NCBI GenBank assembly: GCA_945952355.1
Contig: CAMFIW010000155.1
Coordinates: 1 to 6,899, forward strand
DNA length: 6,899 bases
Reading direction: 5' to 3'
Source: an uncultured Phenylobacterium sp.
GTDB lineage: Bacteria; Pseudomonadota; Alphaproteobacteria; Caulobacterales; Caulobacteraceae
Positions 1 through 5,252 of this stretch are shown in pieces. The notes under the pieces are model-generated. The model worked only from the letters and a program-made list of their open reading frames with translations. It was not told the origin of the DNA and did no database searches. The translations under genes were made by a program, and so were the position numbers. How positions within the stretch are numbered: position 1 is the stretch's first letter; the number at the start of each line of letters is the position of its first letter.

Positions 1-1319
1 GTGTAGCCCCCGGTGTTGAACGGCGAGCCCAGCAGCGACAGCGTGTAGAACCGGATCGTGCCGACATTGGCGTTGTCGCCCAGCAGGGTGCGGTTGGAGT
101 CGAGGATGTCGTCCTTGCCGTAATAGGCGCCGACCAGCCAGGTGGCCGGACCGGTCTCGCCCTCGAACCGGGCTTCCTCGCCGAAGGACCTGATGCGGCC
201 CTCGGCCTTCTGGACCAGGACCTCGTAGGGCGCGCCGCTCCAGTCGAAGGTCGCGTCGCGCTTGAGGTCGTTGTAGCTGGTCAGCGAGACGAACCGCAGG
301 CCGTCGCCGAACTCGTAGTCCACCTTCAGCTTGCCGGCGTGGAAGGTGTTGTTCTCCCGCAGCGGATCCTTGAGGCCCAGGCCCGTTCCGATGTCGGCGG
401 CGCGCTTGGAATAGGGCGCCCAGTCGGCCTGGGTGGCGTTGGTCGGGACATTGGTGGCGATGTAGTTCAACAGGCCCGGCGCGTTGAACGGGCTGGCCGC
501 CGTGGCCGGGGTGAAGCCGATCCCCTGGGCCGCCAGGGTGTCGGAGCGGTTGCGCCAGCCATTGTAGCTAAGGTCGATCGACATCTTTTCGGTGGGCTGG
601 AAGGCTAGCGCCCCGCGCCAGCCATACTTGTGGACCTCGCCCAGCCGGTCGACCCGGCTGTTGGAGACCTGCCAGCCGCGGTCGCTGTCCTCGGTGCGGA
701 AGCTGAGCCTGCCCTGGACCTTGTCGCCCAGAGGGCCGCCGACCGCGCCCTCGATATTGTGCGTCCCGTAGTTGCCGATCTCGCCGGTGAGTTGGGCCTG
801 GAATTCCTCGGTCGGCTTGCGGGTCACGAAGTCGATCAGGCCGGCGGTGGTGTTGCGGCCGTACAGCGTGCCTTGTGGACCCTTCAGCACCTCGACCCGC
901 TCCAGGTCGAACATCGGGCCGGTATTCATGATCGGGTAGGCGTAGGCGACTTCGTCGACATAGGTGCCGACGGTCGAGGTGGCCGACAGGTTGATCGTAT
1001 TGAAGCCGATCCCGCGCAGCGTGTAGGTCGGCACCCCCTGATAGCTCTGGCTGACTGAGAAGCTCGGCGCGACCGTGGCCAGGTCCTTCACATTGGTGAC
1101 GTGCAGCTTTTCCAGGGTGTCACCTCGGAACGCCTGGATCGCCATGCCCACGGCGTTGGCGCTCTCCTCCCGGCGCTGGGCGGTGACGACGATGGTGTCG
1201 ACCGTTGTGTCGGCCTTCGCCGGGGGCTGGGCCTGGGCTTGGGCGGCCTCCGCCGCAAGCAGCGCCGCCGCCGAGGCGCCGAAGGTCAGGATCGCGCGCA
1301 GAGCTCGCCGATCGGCCAT
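1..1319 (-). CDS. TonB-dependent outer-membrane receptor, N-terminal part (cut by left edge)
   Basis: About 439 codons are visible, open to the left edge with no stop, so the C-terminal part of the barrel is missing. The start at 1319 is chosen because it gives a clear signal peptide (MADRRALR, then a hydrophobic Ala/Leu stretch, likely cleaved after AQA near residue 28) and has AGGGGAG 8 nt upstream (1328-1334). Residues about 40-53 read VDTIVVTAQRREES, the usual TonB-box/plug entry of alphaproteobacterial receptors. The plug domain follows, with LRGIG near 101-105, YVDEV at 120-124 and the signature LERVEVLKGPQGTLYGRNT at 139-157. Beta-barrel-like alternating sequence runs from about residue 175. 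The segment after the signature is TTAGLIDFVTRKPT rather than the more common GGAIN form. The family imports scarce or bulky ligands across the outer membrane using TonB energy. The substrate cannot be read from the sequence. The neighbouring acyl-CoA dehydrogenase and the shared operator suggest a carbon source rather than iron, which is inference. Confidence 0.93.
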   Translation of the reverse strand, partial: MADRRALRAILTFGASAAALLAAEAAQAQAQPPAKADTTVDTIVVTAQRREESANAVGMAIQAFRGDTLEKLHVTNVKDLATVAPSFSVSQSYQGVPTYTLRGIGFNTINLSATSTVGTYVDEVAYAYPIMNTGPMFDLERVEVLKGPQGTLYGRNTTAGLIDFVTRKPTEEFQAQLTGEIGNYGTHNIEGAVGGPLGDKVQGRLSFRTEDSDRGWQVSNSRVDRLGEVHKYGWRGALAFQPTEKMSIDLSYNGWRNRSDTLAAQGIGFTPATAASPFNAPGLLNYIATNVPTNATQADWAPYSKRAADIGTGLGLKDPLRENNTFHAGKLKVDYEFGDGLRFVSLTSYNDLKRDATFDWSGAPYEVLVQKAEGRIRSFGEEARFEGETGPATWLVGAYYGKDDILDSNRTLLGDNANVGTIRFYTLSLLGSPFNTGGY

Positions 1320-1372
1320 GATGTTCACTCCCCTACTCGTCGGCGACTTGGCGCGCCGGCTTTCGGGCGGAA

Positions 1373-1394
1373 GCTCCCCGTCTGCGGGGGGAGC
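1373..1394 (-). repeat. Perfect 7-bp inverted repeat in the receptor promoter/leader
   Basis: GCTCCCC at 1373-1379 pairs with GGGGAGC at 1388-1394 across an 8-nt loop. It lies between the shared operator (1401-1416) and the receptor start codon, overlapping the putative -35 to -10 spacer. No T-run follows, so it is not a convincing terminator. It could be a DNA site for a second regulator, an RNA structure if transcription starts further upstream, or chance in G/C-rich DNA. Confidence 0.4.
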
Positions 1395-1396
1395 GA

Positions 1397-1417
1397 CAAG
1401 CTATCGAACCTGATAGG
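1397..1417 (-). promoter_or_regulatory. Palindromic operator, copy 1, upstream of the receptor gene
   Basis: The core CTATC-N6-GATAG (1401-1416) is a perfect 5+5 bp inverted repeat. Read on the minus strand, the extended element is CCTATCA-GGTT-CGATAG-CTTG. It matches copy 2 (2748-2768) at 17 of 21 positions, differing only in the four central bases. TTGTCG (1399-1394) begins one base after the palindrome and could serve as a -35 element, but I see no convincing -10. The near edge is 82 bp from the receptor ATG. LuxR-type activators often bind palindromes overlapping or abutting the -35 element, so this is a plausible activator site for the regulator encoded at 2779-3540. That link is inferred. 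Confidence 0.65.
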
Positions 1418-1436
1418 TCGGCGAGCTTTGCCGGAG

Positions 1437-1460
1437 GCCTGTCACCCGCCGGTCACAGGC
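1437..1460 (-). terminator. Imperfect hairpin just after the acyl-CoA dehydrogenase gene
   Basis: On the minus strand the order is GCCTGT-G-ACC-GGCG-GGT-G-ACAGGC: a 6-bp outer stem, one G/G mismatch, a 3-bp inner stem and a 4-nt loop. It starts 9 nt after the dehydrogenase stop codon and lies before the receptor operator, where a terminator separating the two genes would be expected. There is no U-tract after it (CTCCGGCAAAGC follows), so it is at best a weak or Rho-assisted terminator. An operator for the receptor gene is an alternative. Confidence 0.4.
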
Positions 1461-1469
1461 GCCCCAACG

Positions 1470-2672
1470 TCACAAACCGAGGACGAGCCGCGCCATGATG
1501 TCCCGCTGGATCTCGTTGGAACCGCCATAGATCGAGGCGGCGCGGTTGTTCATGTAGCGCGCCATGCTGGTCAGGCCGTGCTCGGGGCCGACAAAGGGGA
1601 CATTGGCGTCGGCGGCGCGGGCCTCGATCTGGTCGACCCCGGCATAGTGGGCGATCCCCTCGATCGCGAGCTCGTCCAGCTTCTGCATCGCCTCCGTGCC
1701 CTGGGCCTTCAGCATGGAGGACGCCGGTCCCGGCGCGCCGCCGGCGGCCAGGGCCGCCAACACCCGATGCTCGGTCATCTCGATCGCCTCGACCGAGATG
1801 GAGGCCGCGGCGAGCCGCGAGCGGTAGCCAGGATCCTCGATCAGCGGTCCGCCGCCATCGGCGGTCTCGGCGCGCGCCATGGCCGTCAGCCGACCCAGGC
1901 CCAACTTGAGCCCCGCCGCCGAGCCGCCGCCGCGCTCGAATTCCAGGAGGTACTTGGCCACGGTCCAGCCGTCGTTCTCCTCGCCGACCCGGTTGGCGAC
2001 GGGCACGCGCACATCGTCGAAGAACACCTGGTTGACCTCGTGCTCGCCCGCCAAGGTCACGATGGGCTTCACGCTGATGCCGGCGCTGTTCATGTCGAGC
2101 AGCAGGAAGGTGATCCCCTTCTGCGGCTTGCCCTGGTTCTCCGTCCGCACCAGGCAGAACATGCGGTTGGCCCAGTGGGCGTGGGTGGTCCAGATTTTCG
2201 AGCCCTGGAGCACATAGTCGTCACCGTCGCGCCGGGCCTGCAATGTCAGGGCGGCGAGATCCGATCCCGCCTGGGGCTCCGAATAGCCCTGGCACCAATA
2301 GTCTTCGCCCGAGAGGATGCGCGGCAGGTAGTGCGCCTTCTGCTCGGCCGTGCCGTAGCCCATGATCACCGGGCCGACCATCTTCAACCCCATGGGCGCC
2401 AGGCTCGGCGCGCCGGCCCGCGCGCATTCGGCGGCGAAGATGTAGCGCTGCATCTCGTTCCAGCCCGGGCCGCCATATGGCTTGGGCCAGCTCGGCGCGA
2501 CCCAGCCGCGGCTGTGCAGGATCTTCTGCCAGGCGAGACTGAACCTCTTGTCGATGAAGACGCTGGTCGCCCGCTGCCCCGCCTTGCGCAGGTCGGCCGG
2601 CAGGTTCGCGTCCAGGAAGGCCCGCACCTCGTCGCGGAAGGACAGGTCTTCGGCTGAAAGTTCGAGATTCAT
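1470..2672 (-). CDS. Acyl-CoA dehydrogenase (FAD-dependent), 400 aa
   Basis: This gene encodes a soluble flavoenzyme of the acyl-CoA dehydrogenase family, which introduces a 2,3 double bond into acyl-CoA thioesters and passes electrons to an electron-transfer flavoprotein. The N-terminal helical domain starts with LSAEDLSFRDEVRAFL. The FAD/substrate beta domain carries WCQGYSEPQAGSDLA (126-140) and GSKIWTTHAHWANRMF (157-172). The C-terminal helical domain ends with ARYMNNRAASIYGGSNEIQR (371-390). The MCAD-type catalytic Glu in the IYEGT motif is Gly here (G383). Glu246 in LLEFERGG (242-249) aligns with the helix-G Glu used by isovaleryl-CoA dehydrogenase and by steroid side-chain dehydrogenases, so it is the likely catalytic base. 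The start at 2672 (MNLELSAEDL) is preferred over an in-frame start at 2795: it gives normal family length, has GGGGGAAG 7 nt upstream, and the longer version would read through the operator with a non-family leader. The substrate is unknown. A branched or bulky acyl-CoA is possible given the active-site type and the adjacent receptor gene. Confidence 0.92.
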   Translation of the reverse strand: MNLELSAEDLSFRDEVRAFLDANLPADLRKAGQRATSVFIDKRFSLAWQKILHSRGWVAPSWPKPYGGPGWNEMQRYIFAAECARAGAPSLAPMGLKMVGPVIMGYGTAEQKAHYLPRILSGEDYWCQGYSEPQAGSDLAALTLQARRDGDDYVLQGSKIWTTHAHWANRMFCLVRTENQGKPQKGITFLLLDMNSAGISVKPIVTLAGEHEVNQVFFDDVRVPVANRVGEENDGWTVAKYLLEFERGGGSAAGLKLGLGRLTAMARAETADGGGPLIEDPGYRSRLAAASISVEAIEMTEHRVLAALAAGGAPGPASSMLKAQGTEAMQKLDELAIEGIAHYAGVDQIEARAADANVPFVGPEHGLTSMARYMNNRAASIYGGSNEIQRDIMARLVLGL

Positions 2673-2747
2673 GTCCTGGCTTCCCCCACGGCGCCGTTTC
2701 CCGGCGCGCCCTATGGGGCTAGCCATGACCGGGAGAACCGACGGGAT

Positions 2748-2768
2748 CAAGCTATCGGGGTTGATAGG
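2748..2768 (-). promoter_or_regulatory. Palindromic operator, copy 2, between the dehydrogenase and LuxR-type genes
   Basis: The core CTATC-N6-GATAG (2752-2767) is identical in arms and spacing to copy 1. Read on the minus strand, the extended element is CCTATCA-ACCC-CGATAG-CTTG, followed by a possible -35, TTGATC (2750-2745). The near edge is 80 bp from the dehydrogenase ATG, almost the same distance as copy 1 to the receptor ATG (82 bp). On the plus strand it ends 11 bp before the preferred regulator start, so a bound protein could also control, probably repress, the regulator's own gene. No strong -10 was recognised in either direction. Confidence 0.65.
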
Positions 2769-2778
2769 GCCGGGGTCG

Positions 2779-3540
2779 ATGACGGCGAGCGACAACCATC
2801 AGGTGCTCTGGGCGCTGGTCGATCGCGAGGCCCGCACGGTCGAGGCGCTCGGCCGCGAGGCCGGCCTGCCCTTCATCGCGGTCAGCGCCGACATCGGCAG
2901 CACCGAGCCCATGCTGGGACGCGACGGCCGCCCCCTGGCCGAGACCCTGTTCCAGTGGATCGACCCCGACCTCGCCTACTGGCGCGATCGCGGCTTCGCC
3001 CTGCGCGCGCCCTTCGTCCTGGCGGCCCGCTACATGGCCGAGCCGTTCTTCTACGGCGACGGACGCTTCGCCACCTGGCGACCGTCGGCGCCTCTGGACG
3101 CGATCGAGGTCGCAGCCTCTGCGGCGGAGCATGGTGTGGCCAGCGCGATCATCGCTCCGGTCCATCTGCCAGGTGGAGCGATCGCCGCGGTCGTCTGGGC
3201 GACCCCCGACGCCGGCGCCCCGGTGGCCGAGCGCTTCGCCGCCTTCGCGCCGCGCATGCACCACGCCGCCATACGCCTGACGGGCGCCTATCAGGAAGTG
3301 CGGGGCGCCGCCGTCGCCTCGCCGATCGCCCGGCTGACCCGGCGCGAAATCCAGTGCCTGAAATGGGCGGCGGCCGGGAAGACCGACGCCCTGATCGCCG
3401 AGCTGATGAGCGTCTCGGCGCCCACGGTCAGATTCCACATGAAGAACGCCGCCCAGAAGCTCGGCGCGTACGGCCGTTCGCAGACCGTCCGCGCAGCCAC
3501 GATGCTGGGCTATGTGAGCGGGCCGACGGGGCGTGCCTGA
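2779..3540 (+). CDS. LuxR-type transcriptional regulator (probable 'solo'), 253 aa
   Basis: This is a cytoplasmic DNA-binding regulator. The C-terminal GerE/LuxR helix-turn-helix spans about residues 185-246: LTRREIQCLKWAAAGKT, then VSAPTVRFHMKNAAQKLGA. It keeps the family-invariant Glu190, Leu194 and Gly200 (TraR E178, L182, G188). The N-terminal ~170 residues resemble an autoinducer-binding domain in length and pattern (RAPFVLAARYMAEPFFYGDG, then HGVASAIIAPVHLPGG). By hand alignment to TraR most acyl-homoserine-lactone contact residues are replaced: Asp70 position is Ala, Trp57 is Asp or Leu, Tyr61 is Trp, Trp85 is Tyr, Gly113 is Ala. The conserved Pro after Asp70 is kept (P78). No luxI-like synthase is present in the window. 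The start at 2779 is chosen because the next upstream ATG (2725) would place the operator inside the coding region and add 18 residues unlike the family. Neither start has a strong Shine-Dalgarno. The gene is divergent from the dehydrogenase gene and probably regulates it and the receptor gene through the shared palindrome (inferred). Confidence 0.88.
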   Translation: MTASDNHQVLWALVDREARTVEALGREAGLPFIAVSADIGSTEPMLGRDGRPLAETLFQWIDPDLAYWRDRGFALRAPFVLAARYMAEPFFYGDGRFATWRPSAPLDAIEVAASAAEHGVASAIIAPVHLPGGAIAAVVWATPDAGAPVAERFAAFAPRMHHAAIRLTGAYQEVRGAAVASPIARLTRREIQCLKWAAAGKTDALIAELMSVSAPTVRFHMKNAAQKLGAYGRSQTVRAATMLGYVSGPTGRA

Positions 3541-3549
3541 AGGCCAGGC
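3535..3549. terminator. Small hairpin at the convergent gene junction
   Basis: GCCTG (3535-3539) and CAGGC (3545-3549) form a 5-bp stem with a 5-nt loop. It overlaps the LuxR gene stop and reaches into the 25-bp gap before the response-regulator stop. Its position between convergent genes suits a bidirectional terminator, but the stem is short and no T-run follows on either strand. This is a weak call. Confidence 0.2.
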
Positions 3550-3565
3550 TCTATCTGCGGCCGGA

Positions 3566-3925
3566 TCAGGCGGCGGAACTCAGCGCGTCGCCGAGCGTGC
3601 GACGGGTGACCGGCTTGCCCAGGAAGCCGATCGGATTGATCGCCGCCATGGCTTGACGGAAGTCCTCGGTGATCGAGCCGGACACGAACAACGAGCGCAC
3701 GCCAAGACGATCATAGAGCTGGCGCGCCAGCTGGCCGCCGTCGGTGTTCTTGGCCAGGCGGATGTCGACGAGGGCGAGATCCGGCTTGCCCTGTTCGGCG
3801 AGATCCCAAGCGGTGTCCGCGTCCGCGGCCTCGGCGACGACTTCATGGCCGAGATCTTCCAACAGGCTGACCATATCCAAGGCGATCAGCGCGTCGTCCT
3901 CAACCACCATGATACGCATGGTCAT
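3566..3925 (-). CDS. Single-domain response regulator (stand-alone receiver), 119 aa
   Basis: The protein is one CheY-like receiver domain with no output domain. The acidic pocket is E9/D10/D11 in MVVEDDALIA, the phospho-acceptor is D54 in LALVDIRL, the switch Ser is S82 in LFVSGS, and the conserved Lys is K104 in GFLGKPV. All key residues are present, so it should be phosphorylatable. The start at 3925 overlaps the upstream kinase stop as ATGA, and a GAGGAG Shine-Dalgarno lies 6 nt upstream within the kinase gene. An in-frame ATG at 3919 is possible but less well placed. Context makes it the partner of the kinase at 3922-5235. With no DNA-binding domain it must act by protein-protein contact, as a phosphate relay or sink, or by feedback on the kinase; LovR, next to the LovK kinase in Caulobacter, is a comparable arrangement. 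It lacks the FATGUY motif of some alphaproteobacterial stress regulators. Its target is not evident here. Confidence 0.92.
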   Translation of the reverse strand: MTMRIMVVEDDALIALDMVSLLEDLGHEVVAEAADADTAWDLAEQGKPDLALVDIRLAKNTDGGQLARQLYDRLGVRSLFVSGSITEDFRQAMAAINPIGFLGKPVTRRTLGDALSSAA

Positions 3926-5235
3926 GCGGTGCTCCTCGGGAAGACGACCGCGAACCCCGCGCCGACCTCCTGCTCTTCAACAAGGAACCGTCCCTGGAGT
4001 TGCCTCGCCAGCGCGTCGATCGCGCGCATTCCCAAGCTCTTGTGGCTTTTCGGCATGAAACCGTCAGGAAGACCGGCGCCGTTGTCGGAAACGCTCAAAC
4101 GGAAATCCTCGCCTTGGGTTCCGAACGTGACACGAATCCTGCAAGGCCTATCGGTTGAGCGCCCATATTTCAACGCATTGGTGATCAGCTCGTTAAGGAT
4201 AAGCGCGAGCGGCACCGCCTGACGCAGATCGAGCAACGCCGGCTCCACGTCGGTCTCGAGCTCCACCCCTTCGCCAAGGGATTCGACCAGCTCGCGGGCC
4301 AGGGCCTCGGCATATCGCCCTGCATCGAAGGCTCCTACCTCACCGCCAGCGCGATAGAGCTGCTCGTGCACCCGCCCCACCGCCATGATCCGCGACAGGG
4401 TTTTCTCCAGGGCGTCGCGGGCTTCGTCCGCCTTCACGTTCCGCGACTGCAGGCGCACGACGCTGGCGATCTGCTGCAGCGAGTTCTTGACCCTGTGGTT
4501 CACCTCGTCGAGCAGCAAGGTGCGATCGGCCAGGAGCTTGCCCAGGCGCTCTGCGTTTTCGGCCTCCGCCTCGCGGTCGAGGCTGAGATCCCGCTGGGCG
4601 CGGATGAACAGCAAGGCCAGGATGATCGCGAACCCGGCCATGGACAGCACCACCAGTGTGCGGATCGCGGCCGCGCGTTGGGCGCGAGCGGCCTCGAGGC
4701 GCGCTTCGCTGGCGTCCATCTCGGCGATGATCCGGCGGATCTCCGTCATGGAGGCGACGCCCCGGCCCTCACGCAGGATGCGGATGGCGGCGACCGCGTC
4801 GCCGGAGGCGCGTCGGGCCTGGACCGTCTGGTCGATCACCCCCAGCCGCAGCGCCATTTGGGTCTTGAGACGCGCGACCCGCGCTTGCTGTTCGGGATTG
4901 TCGCGGGTGAGCTGTTCGACGGCCTGCAGGCCGGCGAGGGTGTTCTGCTTCGCGCCCTCCAGCCGCGCGATGAAGGCCCGGTCGCCCGTGAGCAGGTAGC
5001 CGCGCTGCGCGGACTCCGCCTCGGTCAAGGTCAGCATCACGTCCGTGATGCCGGCGCGCACGAGGTGGGTGTGGGTCACCCATCGCGCCGTGCTGTCGTA
5101 CCAGAGGAAGACGGCGCCGAGGGTGGCGAAGGCCGTGAACAGCCCCGCCACGGTGATCGCCAGCATCCGAAATCCGCGCTCCCGCGCGGCCAGGCGGTCC
5201 GTAGCGTGAGCTTCAGTCGGATCGCCCGCTGTCAT
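3922..5235 (-). CDS. CHASE3 membrane sensor histidine kinase, HisKA_2 type, 437 aa
   Basis: This is an inner-membrane sensor kinase. A short cytoplasmic N-terminus is followed by TM1 (about 24-46) and a periplasmic CHASE3 domain (about 47-190, with the signature ESAQRGYLLTGD at 74-85). TM2 (about 191-212) leads to a short, charged linker helix (about 213-240). The HisKA_2 dimerisation domain has the phospho-acceptor H247 in LLDEVNHRVKNSLQQ. The ATPase domain has an N-box LNELITNALKYG (347-358), a G1 box SDNGAGLP (383-390) and a G2 region KSLGMRAI (399-406). All catalytic motifs are intact. The start at 5235 lies 6 bp after the typA stop, with AGGA overlapping that stop codon and AGGAAG a little further upstream, suggesting coupling to typA translation. 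The likely partner is the receiver protein overlapping its 3' end. HisKA_2/HWE kinases in this class often feed the general stress response, but nothing here (no phyR, nepR or ecfG) shows that. The signal is unknown. Confidence 0.95.
   Translation of the reverse strand: MTAGDPTEAHATDRLAARERGFRMLAITVAGLFTAFATLGAVFLWYDSTARWVTHTHLVRAGITDVMLTLTEAESAQRGYLLTGDRAFIARLEGAKQNTLAGLQAVEQLTRDNPEQQARVARLKTQMALRLGVIDQTVQARRASGDAVAAIRILREGRGVASMTEIRRIIAEMDASEARLEAARAQRAAAIRTLVVLSMAGFAIILALLFIRAQRDLSLDREAEAENAERLGKLLADRTLLLDEVNHRVKNSLQQIASVVRLQSRNVKADEARDALEKTLSRIMAVGRVHEQLYRAGGEVGAFDAGRYAEALARELVESLGEGVELETDVEPALLDLRQAVPLALILNELITNALKYGRSTDRPCRIRVTFGTQGEDFRLSVSDNGAGLPDGFMPKSHKSLGMRAIDALARQLQGRFLVEEQEVGAGFAVVFPRSTA
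3932..3937 (-). promoter_or_regulatory. Shine-Dalgarno for the response regulator inside the kinase gene
   Basis: GAGGAG on the minus strand lies 6 nt before the ATG at 3925 and within the last codons of the kinase gene. With the ATGA overlap it decides the regulator start and supports translational coupling. Confidence 0.75.
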
Positions 5236-5239
5236 CCAG

Positions 5240-5252
5240 TCCTAGTCTTCCT
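5240..5252 (-). promoter_or_regulatory. Ribosome-binding region of the kinase, embedded in the typA 3' end
   Basis: AGGAAG (5252-5247) and AGGA (5243-5240, sharing bases with the typA TAG stop) precede the kinase ATG at 5235 by 11 and 4 nt. Ribosomes finishing typA would sit on this site, which suggests coupled translation. Confidence 0.6.

Noticed and set aside
1101..2657. Very long plus-strand open frame antisense to the acyl-CoA dehydrogenase and receptor start
   Set aside because: The translation is low-complexity Arg/Gly/Ala/His-rich with no recognisable domain. It is a mirror of GC-rich codon use in the two real minus-strand genes, which have full family motifs.
2673..2795. Upstream-extended start (2795) for the acyl-CoA dehydrogenase
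   Set aside because: The 41-residue extension is not family-like and includes the palindromic operator. The start at 2672 gives normal family length and has a ribosome-binding site.
3541..3565. Strong bidirectional terminator between the convergent genes
   Set aside because: Only a 5-bp stem with no T-run on either strand is present. It is kept as a weak feature only.
2955..3656. Plus-strand open frame overlapping the LuxR gene in another frame
   Set aside because: It is an Arg-rich shadow of the LuxR gene, whose own frame carries a clear HTH domain, and it would run into the convergent response regulator.
3545..4360. Further CTATC or GATAG half-sites (for example 3550, 4145 and 4343)
   Set aside because: Each lacks the partner arm at N6 spacing and all but the first, in the 25-bp convergent gap, lie inside coding sequence, so they are treated as chance matches.
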